A stretch of DNA of 64,000 nucleotides, from positions 2,898,501 through 2,962,500 of the forward strand of contig CP047423.1 of the NCBI GenBank assembly GCA_014058405.1, given 5' to 3'. The DNA is from Candidatus Nitrospira kreftii (GTDB taxonomy: Bacteria; Nitrospirota; Nitrospiria; Nitrospirales; Nitrospiraceae). Numbering within the stretch: position 1 is the stretch's first letter; every line of letters starts with the position of its first letter. The notes beneath the pieces were generated by a model. That model ran no database searches. It worked only from the letters and a program-made list of their open reading frames with translations, and was not told the DNA's origin. Made by a program: the position numbers and the translations under genes. Positions 34,435 to 44,688 of the stretch are shown piece after piece.

Positions 34435-35496
34435 TTAGTCACCGATCCGGCTGGGAACCGGAGTCGTCCTATCGGACGGGGTCACGTACGGGCGCCATCG
34501 CAAGCCAAGGTCGAGGATGCGTTGCAGCAATGCAGGATAGGGTAGTGCTGCGCCTGCTGCCGAACGAGCAAAATCCTCGGTCGTCGCGATGTGCGGATTC
34601 GGGTTTGCCTCCAGCACATAGACCAGTCCATCAAGATCAAGTCGGAAATCGATCCTCGCATACCCGCTGAGTCCAAGACTGCGATAGACACGCTTTGCAA
34701 GAGTCTGCAGAACCTGTCGTTGCGATTCCGTCAGGTCGCCCGCTGCGGTGGAACAGACACCGTATTTCTGCTGGTAGACTCGGCTCCACTTCACCCGAGC
34801 TGTGGCGATTTTTCTGGTCTCTTCCGGCAATCGACTCATATCGAGCTCCCAGACCGGAAAGACTTGCAGCCGTTGATTGCCCATCGCACCGACATACAGT
34901 TCACGTCCTTCGACATACCGTTCCACCAGCGCGCCTGTGCCGACGCTTTGGTGGATGAACTTGACTCGGTCTTGCAGCTTGTCGTCATCCTCCACGATCG
35001 AAGCCTGAGAAATGCCCAGGGAGGCTTCCTCTGAAACGGATTTCACGATTAAGGGAAATGATAACTCCTTGGGCCGCTTGATCGATCGACCGAGAGGAAC
35101 GGTGATGAACTCCGGAATTGGGATGCGGTGGTAATAGAGAATTTTTTTGGCCAAACCCTTATCGCGGGCCAACATCAATCCCCTGGGGTTACAGCCTGTA
35201 TACGGCACCTTCAGCAATTCGAGGTAGGACACCACGTTCTGATCATAGATGGCCACCCCGCTAAATTCTTCCAGTAGATTGAACGCAATGTGAGGTTTCC
35301 ATTCATCCACGGCCTGACGGATCACGGCGAGTTCGTGCTGGACACCCAGCGGACGCACCTCGTGCCCGATCTCGCGGAGCGTGTTGACGACTTCGTATTC
35401 GGTCCTCCATTCAACTGTGTTGAGATCAATCCCCTCCACCGTACCCGGCGGAACGAGGTCTTCATGGACCAGGACGAGGACGCGTAACGGCTTCAT
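34435..35496 (-). CDS. ATP-grasp ligase related to D-Ala-D-Ala ligase
   Basis: 353 residues. N domain opens with LRVLVLVHEDLVPPG; HIAFNLLEEFSGVAIYDQNV and VPYTGCNPRGLMLARDKGLA match the D-Ala-D-Ala ligase pattern (GC..R....DK). FPLIVKSVSEEASLGISQAS is the phosphate loop, ALVERYVEGRELYVGAMGN carries the adenine and substrate contacts, and YVLEANPNPHIATTEDF has the metal-binding Glu and Asn. Being outside a murein cluster and divergent in the substrate part, it may join other amino acids or peptides. It overlaps the upstream metallopeptidase gene by four bases. Confidence 0.85.
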   Translation of the reverse strand: MKPLRVLVLVHEDLVPPGTVEGIDLNTVEWRTEYEVVNTLREIGHEVRPLGVQHELAVIRQAVDEWKPHIAFNLLEEFSGVAIYDQNVVSYLELLKVPYTGCNPRGLMLARDKGLAKKILYYHRIPIPEFITVPLGRSIKRPKELSFPLIVKSVSEEASLGISQASIVEDDDKLQDRVKFIHQSVGTGALVERYVEGRELYVGAMGNQRLQVFPVWELDMSRLPEETRKIATARVKWSRVYQQKYGVCSTAAGDLTESQRQVLQTLAKRVYRSLGLSGYARIDFRLDLDGLVYVLEANPNPHIATTEDFARSAAGAALPYPALLQRILDLGLRWRPYVTPSDRTTPVPSRIGD

Positions 35497-36596
35497 AACG
35501 CCACCCGATGATGACCGCTGTGCAAATAGTTCATCGTTTGAACTGTCAGAAGAATCGTGAGATCGAGTGTCGCCTTCCCCTCCGAAATGGCTAGCCTAAG
35601 ACGTTGCTCGCGACAACGTGTGACGATGTCCTCAAATACACGGTCGATCGTATACTGATACTCTCCGGTCCAGGCTGCCACATCCCGACAGACATCACGG
35701 CGAATGCGCGCCAAAAACTGTACCGCCGAGATATTCACACGATGCTCGGGTGCAGAAGAAAAGATCCGCCGCAAGTCACGATCATAGAACGTCGGATGAG
35801 GCGTCCCGTAGTGCCCACGCTTCTGTTCGTAATGTTTCCGCAAAGTCCGGCGAAGCCGGGGCAACGAATCCACATGTTGCTTGGTCGTCACCAACGGTCG
35901 GGCATCGACCAACGAGGCCATCAACTGGTCCATGTATTCCAATTTCTTCAATGCCGGCCAATCGGTATACCGTTCCCGCCACAGCGACTGTGGATTCAGC
36001 CACACTGCAAAGGTCTCTGCAAAATCTTCGTCCGGATGGCTTTGGGCGTACCACATGTCGAGGTGCAGGACATAGCTCTTGCTGTATGGTTTTGGTGTAT
36101 AGAACTTAGGATAGGGTTGAGTCGACATTCCGAACATCGCCTGCCGGTCTCGACGACGACGAATACCATACGCGTTTTCCAAGGCATGTCCGGCCTCGTG
36201 CCGAAGAATGCGCATACACCATTCGGGCGTTCCACCTTCTACTTCCAGCATCTGCGCCAGTTCCAGTTGAGCCAACCGTGGATGTGCGAGATAAAAGGGA
36301 ACGGCAATGCCGGGGACTCCATCCGGAGTGAACCACTCGTTGGAGAGCCAGAAATGGGGGCGAAAGAGGAGGCCTCGATCGCCCAGTTCTCGGTACAGCC
36401 GAGCAATTTGCTCGGTGAGCTGACTCTGTTCCACGCTAAGATCAAGGTCGCAGAAACGTAGATCGAGGAGTTTCTCATCAGACCAATTGACCCAGGCTGG
36501 CTCCTGCGACGAACGATGCCGATGTCTCTCCTGGTTGGAGCATGGTTCACGATGCGAGCCTGCTCTCGCCGCGCCTATCACGCGAAACCCTTTCAA
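35493..36596 (-). CDS. Putative zinc metallopeptidase (HEAGH)
   Basis: 367 residues. The active-site motif ILRHEAGHALENAYG (about 130-144) supplies two His ligands and the catalytic Glu, and the acidic HPDEDFAETFAVWLNP motif about 60 residues on likely gives the third ligand. There is no signal peptide or membrane helix, so it is cytoplasmic. I place it in the putative zinc-binding metallopeptidase family often seen beside ATP-grasp ligases. It starts at a TTG that overlaps the MscS stop (TTGA) and ends in an overlap with the ATP-grasp gene. The first ~35 residues are not conserved-looking, so the true start may be internal. Confidence 0.75.
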   Translation of the reverse strand: MKGFRVIGAARAGSHREPCSNQERHRHRSSQEPAWVNWSDEKLLDLRFCDLDLSVEQSQLTEQIARLYRELGDRGLLFRPHFWLSNEWFTPDGVPGIAVPFYLAHPRLAQLELAQMLEVEGGTPEWCMRILRHEAGHALENAYGIRRRRDRQAMFGMSTQPYPKFYTPKPYSKSYVLHLDMWYAQSHPDEDFAETFAVWLNPQSLWRERYTDWPALKKLEYMDQLMASLVDARPLVTTKQHVDSLPRLRRTLRKHYEQKRGHYGTPHPTFYDRDLRRIFSSAPEHRVNISAVQFLARIRRDVCRDVAAWTGEYQYTIDRVFEDIVTRCREQRLRLAISEGKATLDLTILLTVQTMNYLHSGHHRVAL

Positions 36597-37507
36597 TTTG
36601 ATGTTGGCTGGGCTGATTGCAGTCCCGCCACATACAGCGGAGGCGGTGTTCCTTGTTTCGGCTCCCCCCAGTAAATCGTTTGATGTGGGAACGGGATTTC
36701 GATCCCTTTCGCATCGAAGGTCTTCTTAATCCGACGATTCATCTCCCGTCCCACCCGCCATTGTTTGATCGGCCGAGTTTTGATCCGACACTTGATGATC
36801 ACGGCCGACTCGGCGAATTGATCCACCCCCAACATTTCCAACGGCTCCAGAATATCCTCTGAAAACTGAGGGTCTTGGCGGAGTTCATCCCCGATGTCGC
36901 GCAGAACCGCCATGACTTCGTCGACATCTTCTCGGTATGCGATACCGACTTCGAAGAGGTAGAAGGCATAGACTTTTGTCATGTTCTTCACCTTATCGAT
37001 GACTCCATTCGGTACCACATGCACGTTTCCAGATAGATCCCGAAGGGTCACTGTCCGAAGTTTCACCTCTTCGACTACCCCTCCGACTCCCGCAATCTCC
37101 ACCACATCGCCGACTCCGATCGAATCTTCGAGAAGGATGAAGAACCCCGTAATCACATCCTTCACCAAACTTTGGGCGCCAAAGCCAACGGCCAATCCCC
37201 CAAGACCGGCTGCCGCCAGGATTGGTTTCAGATCGACTCCGACCTCCGACAACATCATCATGCCTCCCACGGTCAAAATCGCCACGCGAGCCACGTCACG
37301 AATAACATGAGTCAGAGTCGTGGCCCGTTTCACCTGCGACTCGGTCGGCAACGTTCCTTCATACACTTTCTGAAATCGATCCATCGCCCGTCTGACGATC
37401 GCGAGTCCCACAATCATCATGACGGCGATGATCAGGACTCGCAAACCCGACGTCGTCGACCAACCGACCCATCGATCGATGAACCCCGTCACATACGATT
37501 CCACCAT
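36593..37507 (-). CDS. MscS-type small-conductance mechanosensitive channel
   Basis: 304 residues, ATG 37507 behind GGAGGG. N-terminal helices (VLIIAVMMIVGLAIVRRAM; ILTVGGMMMLSEVGVDLKPI), then the pore helix and beta domain signature ILAAAGLGGLAVGFGAQSLV, KDVITGFFILLEDSIGVGD and VHVVPNGVIDKVKNM. The alpha/beta C domain ends with IPFPHQTIYWGEP. It opens under membrane tension and releases solutes on hypo-osmotic shock. First gene of a trio with the metallopeptidase and ATP-grasp ligase, all overlapping. Confidence 0.92.
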   Translation of the reverse strand: MVESYVTGFIDRWVGWSTTSGLRVLIIAVMMIVGLAIVRRAMDRFQKVYEGTLPTESQVKRATTLTHVIRDVARVAILTVGGMMMLSEVGVDLKPILAAAGLGGLAVGFGAQSLVKDVITGFFILLEDSIGVGDVVEIAGVGGVVEEVKLRTVTLRDLSGNVHVVPNGVIDKVKNMTKVYAFYLFEVGIAYREDVDEVMAVLRDIGDELRQDPQFSEDILEPLEMLGVDQFAESAVIIKCRIKTRPIKQWRVGREMNRRIKKTFDAKGIEIPFPHQTIYWGEPKQGTPPPLYVAGLQSAQPTSN

Positions 37508-37577
37508 GCATCCCTCCTCACGTTAAGACTTCTCACCCCGAGTAAACTCCACGCCCGATCTTACGCGTCGTTCTCCG

Positions 37578-39455
37578 CTACGAAGCCAGGAATACGGCTG
37601 TACCATAGGCCGGAATCGATAACGAAATTCCTTGAGGCGAGACAACGAGATGTGTTGGCATCGAACCTTGACCACTCCCACCGAATGCTTTATCCATGGA
37701 GTCAAGCCGTCGCAGCCATGTGCCGTGCGGCTCGAATAATCGTATCGTTACCGGCGACGTATTGAATCCACAGACTACCAGCGAGGCCTCATGGTCTTGC
37801 GTCCAACGATGCACCATCAAAACCTGCTCATTCTCGAACGCCCAAACACGATGACTCCGAGCCGTGCCGTCTCCTGCACCCAATGATGATTCCGTTCTCC
37901 TCAACCGGATCAACGCCTTGGTCCATCGCAACAGTTCTGCCTGCCGATCGGTGAGATTGTCCCGACGCAACCGACTTCGCTCGAAGGTCCCCGAGTCCTG
38001 GGGATCCGGAATGTCTTCCGGATTCCAGCCGAAATGCGCAAATTCCCGCTGACGGCCTTGCCGAACCGCTTCGATCAAATCAGGATCACCATGCTCGATG
38101 AAGTATTGGAATGGCGCTGTTTCACCATATTCTTCACCCATGAATAACAAGGGAATATTGGGAGACAGTAATACGAGAGCCCGGATTGCCTTCAGCGCAT
38201 CCCATGGAAGTTGGGTACTCAGCCGATCTCCGACCGCGCGATTGCCGATTTGATCGTGATTCTGGGAAAACACCACGAACTGAGATGGACGGCAATGCTG
38301 AGACGAATTCCCATGCCGTCGGCGGCGGTATGCGGAGTAGCGAGCGTCGTAGACGAACCCATCACGAACCGCGGTGGCCAGATCAGTCAGCCCATGAAAA
38401 TCTGCATAGTACCCCTTCTGCTCGCCCGTCAGGACGACGCGCAAGGCATGATGGAAATCGTCATTCCATTGGCCGTCGAGTCCATATCCCCCGACCGAAG
38501 GAGGATCGATTACGCGTGTATCGTTCAAATCGCTTTCCGCGATAACGTTCACCTGCCGACCAAGAAGTCGGGCCTGAGCATGGACCGCATATGCGATGTC
38601 CTTGAGAACATGCTGAGCGCTAAAGTCGAAGATGCCATGGATCGCGTCCAACCTGAGCCCATCGATGTGGTATTCGGTCACCCAATACAATGCGTTGTCG
38701 ACGACGTATCGCCGAACTTCGTCGCTGTCTGGCCCATCGTAATTGATGGCTGACCCCCATGGGGTCCTGTATCGATCCGTAAAATAGGGACCAAACTCAC
38801 CGAGATAGTTCCCTTCTGGCCCCAAGTGGTTGTACACCACATCAAGAATCACGGCGAGTCCGGCCGCATGGCAGGCATCGACAAGCCGTTTCATGCCATC
38901 AGGGCCGCCATAACTCGACTGCGGAGCGAAGGGGTGAACGCCATCGTAACCCCAGTTGCGCCGGCCTGGAAATTCCGCGACCGGCATGAGCTCAATGGCC
39001 GTAATCCCGACGGTATCCCTGAGATAGGACAGATGCGGGATGATCGCATCGAAGGTGCCATCCTCCGTGAACGTTCCAACATGCAGTTCGTACACAATGA
39101 ATTTGTCCAATGACATCCCCTGCCAGTCCGTATCCGTCCACTGAAATGAGGTCGGATCAACCACAACGGATGGGCCGTGGACACCATCGGATTGGAAACG
39201 AGAGGCGGGGTCAGGTCGTTCGTTTACTCCATCCAGTACATACTGGTAACGGGCGCGCGGGACGATTCCGCTCACAATAATTTCAAAATACCCCTGTCCG
39301 TCTCGCTGCATAGGCCCCACGACTCGATCTTGGTCGATCAGTTTCACGGCCACGGACTCGGCATACGGCGCCCAGACACGGAATTTCACATTGTCAGTAG
39401 ATATTGGAATGGCACCGATGTCGAGCAACCATCCCTGTGGTTGTGTCATACTCAT
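37578..39455 (-). CDS. treZ: Malto-oligosyltrehalose trehalohydrolase
   Basis: 625 residues from ATG 39455 (GGAGGA upstream); the frame is open to 39644, but the family begins near GWLLDIGAIPISTDNVKFRV. N-terminal E-set domain, then GH13 barrel. Motifs: WGYDGVHPFAPQSSYGGPDG, GLRLDAIHGIFD (nucleophile, about 267), VIAESDLNDTRV (acid/base, about 303), FSQNHDQIGNRAVG (about 402), and FMGEEYGETAPFQYF. It cleaves the linkage next to the terminal trehalose formed by TreY. Divergent from glgX with a 146-base control region between. Confidence 0.94.
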   Translation of the reverse strand: MSMTQPQGWLLDIGAIPISTDNVKFRVWAPYAESVAVKLIDQDRVVGPMQRDGQGYFEIIVSGIVPRARYQYVLDGVNERPDPASRFQSDGVHGPSVVVDPTSFQWTDTDWQGMSLDKFIVYELHVGTFTEDGTFDAIIPHLSYLRDTVGITAIELMPVAEFPGRRNWGYDGVHPFAPQSSYGGPDGMKRLVDACHAAGLAVILDVVYNHLGPEGNYLGEFGPYFTDRYRTPWGSAINYDGPDSDEVRRYVVDNALYWVTEYHIDGLRLDAIHGIFDFSAQHVLKDIAYAVHAQARLLGRQVNVIAESDLNDTRVIDPPSVGGYGLDGQWNDDFHHALRVVLTGEQKGYYADFHGLTDLATAVRDGFVYDARYSAYRRRRHGNSSQHCRPSQFVVFSQNHDQIGNRAVGDRLSTQLPWDALKAIRALVLLSPNIPLLFMGEEYGETAPFQYFIEHGDPDLIEAVRQGRQREFAHFGWNPEDIPDPQDSGTFERSRLRRDNLTDRQAELLRWTKALIRLRRTESSLGAGDGTARSHRVWAFENEQVLMVHRWTQDHEASLVVCGFNTSPVTIRLFEPHGTWLRRLDSMDKAFGGSGQGSMPTHLVVSPQGISLSIPAYGTAVFLAS

Positions 39456-39530
39456 ATTCTTCCGTCCTCCTCCCACCCCATTGTGCAGAATTTTTCGGCC
39501 GTAACCAAGTCCACAAAATACTTTAAGGCC

Positions 39531-39559
39531 TTGCGCAATCGGATCCCCCATTTTATAAA
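39531..39559 (+). promoter_or_regulatory. Sigma-70-type promoter for glgX
   Basis: TTGCGC at 39531-39536 and TATAAA at 39554-39559, spacer exactly 17 bases. Initiation near 39566 gives a short leader ending in the AGGAGGAG site just before the glgX ATG. It lies in the divergent gap with treZ. Confidence 0.6.
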
Positions 39560-39601
39560 GGATAGTCTTATGACAAAGAGTCAATCTAACAGGAGGAGAG
39601 G

Positions 39602-41737
39602 ATGAGAGTTTGGCCAGGACACCCGTATCCACTAGGTGCGACATGGGACGGGGAAGGGGTGAACTTTGCCCTCTTTTCAGAACATGCCACAGCTGTTGAG
39701 CTATGTCTGTTCGATGGACCTGAATCTACCAAAGAATCCCATCATGTCCGCATCGAAGAACGGACCGATCAAGTCTGGCACGCGTACATTCACGGTCTCT
39801 GGCCTGGCCAACACTATGGCTATCGAGTGCACGGACCCTACGCTCCACAAGAAGGCCATCGATTCAATCATCACAAACTGCTGATCGATCCCTATGCCAA
39901 ATCCATCGCGGGCACGGTTGAGTGGTCGGACGCCATGTTCGGCTATCGAATCGGAGACCAGAAGGCGGATCTCTCTTTCGATACGCGTGATAATGCAGCC
40001 AATATTCCAAAATGTGTGGTCGTCGATCAGGCCTTCACCTGGGGAGGAGACCGTCAACTGAAAACTCCATGGGATCGCACCGTCATTTACGAAGTGCACG
40101 TCAAGGGATTCACGGCGCGCCACCCTGAAGTGCCCGATCATATGCGAGGCACCTATTCCGGCCTCACCACGCCGGCGGTCATCGACCATTTGCTGGAGCT
40201 AGGAGTCACCGCCATTGAGTTGCTACCGGTCCATCATTTTGTGCGGGACAAGCACCTGGCCGATCGAAGCCTGACCAACTACTGGGGTTACAATACGATC
40301 GGCTTCTTAGCTCCGGATATCCGCTACGCCGTGTCGCCGGTCCGTGGGCGGCATGTCCGGGAGTTCAAGACCATGGTCAAGACACTTCATAGCGCAGGCA
40401 TTGAGGTGATCTTGGACGTCGTCTACAACCATACAGCCGAAGGCAACCAGCTCGGCCCGACCCTCTCGTTCAAAGGGATCGACAATGCCGCCTATTACCG
40501 GTTGGTCGACAACGACAAACGCTATTACATGGACTACACCGGCTGCGGAAACACGCTCAATGTCACGCATCCACGGACGCTTCAACTCATCATGGATAGT
40601 CTTCGGTATTGGGTGACAGAAATGCATGTGGACGGCTTTCGGTTCGACCTGGCCTCCACCCTCGCCAGAGAATTGCATGCCGTCGACCGATTGAGCGCTT
40701 TCTTTGACATCCTGCATCAAGACCCTATCCTCTCACAGACCTACCTAATTGCGGAACCGTGGGACGTCGGAGAGGGCGGATATCAGGTCGGCAATTTTCC
40801 CGTGGGCTGGGCTGAATGGAACGGCAAGTATCGGGATACAATTCGCCGGTACGTGAAGGGAGATGGCGGCCAAATGGCGGAGCTTGCCTATCGCCTGACC
40901 GGCAGCAGCGACCTCTACAGCATGAGCGGGCGCAGACCCTTTGCCAGCATCAACTTCATCACAGCGCACGACGGATTCACACTCCACGACCTCGTGTCCT
41001 ACAACGACAAGCACAACGAAGCCAACGGAGAAAACAATCAAGACGGCACAAACGACAATGATAGCTGGAACTGTGGCGTGGAAGGTCCAACCAACGATCC
41101 CGCGATTCTCGAGTTGCGAGAGCGCCAGAAACGGAATTTCCTGACGCTCCTGTTTCTCTCCCAAGGTGTTCCGATGCTCAGCGGTGGCGACGAGATCGGA
41201 CGGACGCAAAAGGGCAATAACAACGCGTATTGCCAGGATAATGAGATCAGCTGGTTCGACTGGAACCTCGATCATGCGCAATCCAATTTACTGGCGTTCG
41301 TCAGACAGCTCATCGCCTTTCGCAAAAAGCATCCAGTCCTTCGCCGACGTCGTTTTTTTCAGGGACGCCATATTAGGGGATCCGAAGTCAAAGATCTCTC
41401 GTGGTTTCGGCCAGACGGCAAGGAGATGACCGACGAAGACTGGAATGCGGGGTACTCCAAATCACTCGCCCTCCGGCTGGCTGGCGATGCCATCGCCGAG
41501 AGAGATCAGAAGGGACGCCCAATCGTCGACGACACGCTGTTGGTACTCCTCAATGCCCACCATACCCCCCTCGCGTTCACCTTGCCGGCTCATAGACGGG
41601 GGATCCGGTGGCATGCAGTGGTGGACACCTCGCTCTCAGGGGAAAACGAAAAGCAAGTCAGTGCGTTCAAAGGAGGCGAGCAGTACGAAATGGAAGCTCG
41701 ATCGATCGCCGTGCTGCGTCTGAACGGAAAGCACTAA
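39602..41737 (+). CDS. glgX: Glycogen debranching enzyme (isoamylase type)
   Basis: 711 residues, ATG 39602 with AGGAGGAG. Opens with [20 protein letters not shown] (CBM48-type domain), typical of GlgX. The GH13_11 barrel shows [35 protein letters not shown] (nucleophile near 349), [19 protein letters not shown] (acid/base near 385) and [17 protein letters not shown] (near 457), and [12 protein letters not shown] follows. It hydrolyses alpha-1,6 branches of glycogen, giving linear maltodextrins that TreY/TreZ can convert to trehalose. Confidence 0.96.
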   Translation: MRVWPGHPYPLGATWDGEGVNFALFSEHATAVELCLFDGPESTKESHHVRIEERTDQVWHAYIHGLWPGQHYGYRVHGPYAPQEGHRFNHHKLLIDPYAKSIAGTVEWSDAMFGYRIGDQKADLSFDTRDNAANIPKCVVVDQAFTWGGDRQLKTPWDRTVIYEVHVKGFTARHPEVPDHMRGTYSGLTTPAVIDHLLELGVTAIELLPVHHFVRDKHLADRSLTNYWGYNTIGFLAPDIRYAVSPVRGRHVREFKTMVKTLHSAGIEVILDVVYNHTAEGNQLGPTLSFKGIDNAAYYRLVDNDKRYYMDYTGCGNTLNVTHPRTLQLIMDSLRYWVTEMHVDGFRFDLASTLARELHAVDRLSAFFDILHQDPILSQTYLIAEPWDVGEGGYQVGNFPVGWAEWNGKYRDTIRRYVKGDGGQMAELAYRLTGSSDLYSMSGRRPFASINFITAHDGFTLHDLVSYNDKHNEANGENNQDGTNDNDSWNCGVEGPTNDPAILELRERQKRNFLTLLFLSQGVPMLSGGDEIGRTQKGNNNAYCQDNEISWFDWNLDHAQSNLLAFVRQLIAFRKKHPVLRRRRFFQGRHIRGSEVKDLSWFRPDGKEMTDEDWNAGYSKSLALRLAGDAIAERDQKGRPIVDDTLLVLLNAHHTPLAFTLPAHRRGIRWHAVVDTSLSGENEKQVSAFKGGEQYEMEARSIAVLRLNGKH

Positions 41738-41778
41738 GGGCTTGGCACCTTCCGCGGGAGCCCACACTTCCAAGAAAA

Positions 41779-42885
41779 CTACGACGACCCCAGCCGTAGC
41801 CCTGTCGTCGGATCAAATAGGTGAAGAGTCGCGCGTGGCGCTGAGACTGCGACACGCTCCCCGATCTTCGGGACAAACCCGGCTTGTGCAGAACCGATTA
41901 TGGTGACGACCTCGTCATGATCATTGAGCTCCGCCGTTACCCACAAGGTTGGCCCCGAAGGTTCGGTTAGGCGAACAATACCGAATCCGGCACCTTCAGC
42001 TCCTGTATCGTTTGCCGGACTCACCACGATGTCTTCCGGTCTGAGGCCGACGGTCAGAGTCTGCCCTTGGTTGACTGTTGGTGCATCCGGAGGCCGTGTG
42101 AGATACAACGGTCCAGCTTGGATGCTGTCGTTTCTGAGCCTCGCTGAGAGCAAATTCATCGGCGGATACCCCATGAAGCCTGCCACGAAGAGATTGGCGG
42201 GAGTGGCATAGATGTCATGAGGCCGACCGACCTGCTGAATCCGTCCCTGGTTGAGCGCCGCAAGCCGATCGCCTAAGGTCATGGCTTCTGTTTGATCGTG
42301 GGTCACATAGACCGTCGTGACCTTCAGTTCCTTGTGAAGTCGGAGCAACTCCGCGCGCATGGAGGCGCGCAATTGTGCATCGAGATTCGACAGTGGTTCG
42401 TCCAGCAGAAACAGTCTCGGCTTCCTGATGAGCGCCCGTCCCAAGGCGACCCGTTGCCGTTGGCCACCGGAGATTTCGCGTGGCCGCCGATTGAGCAATG
42501 CTGACAAGCCAAGGAATCCTGCCACCCGTTGCACTTCTTCCTCTATGCGCTTCCGCTCGAGGCGCTTTGCGCGGGGAGCAACGCTCAGTGGGAAGGCCAT
42601 GTTTTCGCGCACAGTCATGTGGGGATACAGGGCATAGCTTTGAAAAACCAACGCCACGTCACGTTCGCGCGGCTCTAGGTCGGTCACATCGCTGCCGTCG
42701 AACAAAATACGACCGGCAGTCGGCTGGTCGAGACCGGCAAGGAGACTCAACAGCGTAGATTTGCCGCACCCGGAGGGACCCACGAGCACGAAGAACTCGC
42801 CGTCATGCACCGTCAACGTGAGTGGAGGGAGGATGGTCTTTTGCCCGATGCGTTTCTCGATAAGCTCGATCCGGACTTCGGCCAT
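41779..42885 (-). CDS. Sugar ABC transporter ATP-binding protein (MalK/UgpC type)
   Basis: 368 residues. Walker A GPSGCGKST (about 36-44), Q loop LVFQSYALYPHMTVRENM, signature ISGGQRQRVALGRALIRKPR, Walker B LFLLDEPLSNLDAQLRASMR, switch His in VYVTHDQTEAMTLGDR. A C-terminal TOBE/OB part of ~130 residues (GLRPEDIVV...) marks the carbohydrate CUT1 class. Last gene of the seven-gene operon, four bases after the second permease. Confidence 0.93.
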   Translation of the reverse strand: MAEVRIELIEKRIGQKTILPPLTLTVHDGEFFVLVGPSGCGKSTLLSLLAGLDQPTAGRILFDGSDVTDLEPRERDVALVFQSYALYPHMTVRENMAFPLSVAPRAKRLERKRIEEEVQRVAGFLGLSALLNRRPREISGGQRQRVALGRALIRKPRLFLLDEPLSNLDAQLRASMRAELLRLHKELKVTTVYVTHDQTEAMTLGDRLAALNQGRIQQVGRPHDIYATPANLFVAGFMGYPPMNLLSARLRNDSIQAGPLYLTRPPDAPTVNQGQTLTVGLRPEDIVVSPANDTGAEGAGFGIVRLTEPSGPTLWVTAELNDHDEVVTIIGSAQAGFVPKIGERVAVSAPRATLHLFDPTTGLRLGSS

Positions 42886-42889
42886 TTCC

Positions 42890-43753
42890 CTATCCTTTCA
42901 CGCTGCCGGCCGTCAGCCCGGCAATGATGTGGCGTTGAAACGCCAGGGCAAGAGCGGCAACCGGCAACGTAACCACCAGAGAGGCCGCCGCCAAATCGCC
43001 CCAAGGAATTTCATACAGTCCAGGGAATAGGGCAACCGCCACCGGCGCGGTGCGAGTGGTATCACTGGCCGTCAGCGTCAGGGCGAACATGAACTCATTC
43101 CACGAATAAATGAAGACCAACAGCGCGGCAACAGCGAGTCCCGGTCGCGCGAGGGGCAACATAACGGTCAGCAAGGCCTGTAATGGTGTGCAGCCATCGA
43201 TCCGCGCAGCCTGATAGAGCTCCTTGGGAAGCTGCTGAAAGAAACTCGTCAACAACCACACGGCGAGCGGCAGCGAATAGACCGCATGGGTCAGTCCCAC
43301 TGCGACAAGAGTATCCCTTAACCCGAACTCCCGCATCAGGAGATATAAAGGACTGATAACGGCGATAGGTGGGAACATCGATGTGACGAGCGCCACCCCT
43401 AATATCACCGACTTACCGGCAATCGGTAGCCGTGCGAGGGCAAACGCACAGAATGCACCAACCACAATGGCGGTCACCGTCGCACTTGCCGCCACGACCA
43501 TGCTGTTCGCAAGCGACCGTGGCAATGAAGACTGAAGCAGGACCCGATCATAGTGAACGCTGGTCACGCGCTCCGGGATGAGTGGCGGCAGACGCACGAG
43601 ATCCTGATCAGGCTTGAGCGATGTGACCGCCTGCCAGAGCACCGGCCCGAGACAAAACAACCCGACAAAAAGTAAGACACATGCAGTAAAGCCATGGGTG
43701 CGGATCCAGATCATCATCGTGAAGCCAGCCTGATCGTCATGGCCACGCATCAT
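42890..43753 (-). CDS. Sugar ABC transporter permease (MalG type)
   Basis: 287 residues with six helices. The coupling-helix (EAA) motif is ELYQAARIDGCTPLQALLTV MLPLARPG-like, near residues 180-205. The N terminus (HGFTACVLLFVGLFCLGPVL) and the segment LKPDQDLVRLPPLIPERVT are typical of CUT1 MalG/SugB proteins. The start overlaps the MalF-type stop by four bases. With its partners it forms the inner-membrane channel of the importer. Confidence 0.9.
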   Translation of the reverse strand: MMRGHDDQAGFTMMIWIRTHGFTACVLLFVGLFCLGPVLWQAVTSLKPDQDLVRLPPLIPERVTSVHYDRVLLQSSLPRSLANSMVVAASATVTAIVVGAFCAFALARLPIAGKSVILGVALVTSMFPPIAVISPLYLLMREFGLRDTLVAVGLTHAVYSLPLAVWLLTSFFQQLPKELYQAARIDGCTPLQALLTVMLPLARPGLAVAALLVFIYSWNEFMFALTLTASDTTRTAPVAVALFPGLYEIPWGDLAAASLVVTLPVAALALAFQRHIIAGLTAGSVKG

Positions 43754-44688
43754 GCGCTCTCCTGAACATGCCTGCGTAACAGCAACAAATACAACAGAGA
43801 CAGGACGGCGGCGAGCACAAACATCGCCGTTGCCAGGGCAGATCCATATCCAAACTGCAATGTTTGGAACAGCGTCTTGTATGCATAGATCGACAGTGTC
43901 TCAGTGCTGTTGCCTGGTCCTCCGCCGGTCAACACGAAGACCGCGTCAAACACCCGGACCGCATCCATCGTGCGGAATACAAGCACGATGACCACGACCG
44001 GCATCAACAGCGGCAACGTAATCCGTCGAAACTGCTCCCAAGTTCCCGCCCCATCTGCCCGCGCGGCAGCGTAGAGCTCCTGCGGAACGGTCTTTAACCC
44101 GGCCAGCAGAAGCAATGCCGCGAACGGCGTTGTTTTCCAGACGTCCATGACGACGGCGGCATGAATCGCCCAATCGGGATCCGCCAGCCAATCGATACGA
44201 CCGCCCGTCATGCCAGCCGCAGAGAGCAAATAATTGAGCAGGCCGAAGTCGGGCTGGTAGAGCCAGGCCCAGATCTGCGCGGACACCACGGTCGGGATGG
44301 CCCAAGGCAGGATGATCATGACGTGGGCCCATCGCAGTCCCCCGCCCCCTCCGTCCGACAAGCGGTTCAAGAGCAGCGCAAACCCGAAACCCAACAATAG
44401 CTCCGCCGAAACTGACAAAACCGTGAAGTAGAGGGTCGTTCGGCAAGCGGCCCAGAACCGGTCGTCTCCCCACAATTGGAGATAGTTTCGAACGCCGACG
44501 AATTCGTCGATTCCAAAGATCGGCAACTGCTGACGCAGACTGAGCCACAAGGCCGCTGCAATCGGTGCGAGTGCGATCAGACCCACCAACAAGAAGGCAG
44601 GACTGGCAAACAGGTAGCCCCATGCTCGCTCGGACAGATGGATCATCCCACTCCGTTTCTTGATCTCAGCGAACGAACGATCGATCAT
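43750..44688 (-). CDS. Sugar ABC transporter permease (MalF type)
   Basis: 312 residues with six helices; the first is AYLFASPAFLLVGL-like (WGYLFASPAFLLVGLIALAP), typical of MalF/SugA. The EAA motif lies in ELYAAARADGAGTWEQFRRI. The helix pair VRVFDAVFVLTGGGPGNSTE and TLSIYAYKTLFQTLQFGYGS is the usual C-terminal signature. The start overlaps the binding-protein stop (ATGA). Confidence 0.9.
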   Translation of the reverse strand: MIDRSFAEIKKRSGMIHLSERAWGYLFASPAFLLVGLIALAPIAAALWLSLRQQLPIFGIDEFVGVRNYLQLWGDDRFWAACRTTLYFTVLSVSAELLLGFGFALLLNRLSDGGGGGLRWAHVMIILPWAIPTVVSAQIWAWLYQPDFGLLNYLLSAAGMTGGRIDWLADPDWAIHAAVVMDVWKTTPFAALLLLAGLKTVPQELYAAARADGAGTWEQFRRITLPLLMPVVVIVLVFRTMDAVRVFDAVFVLTGGGPGNSTETLSIYAYKTLFQTLQFGYGSALATAMFVLAAVLSLLYLLLLRRHVQESA

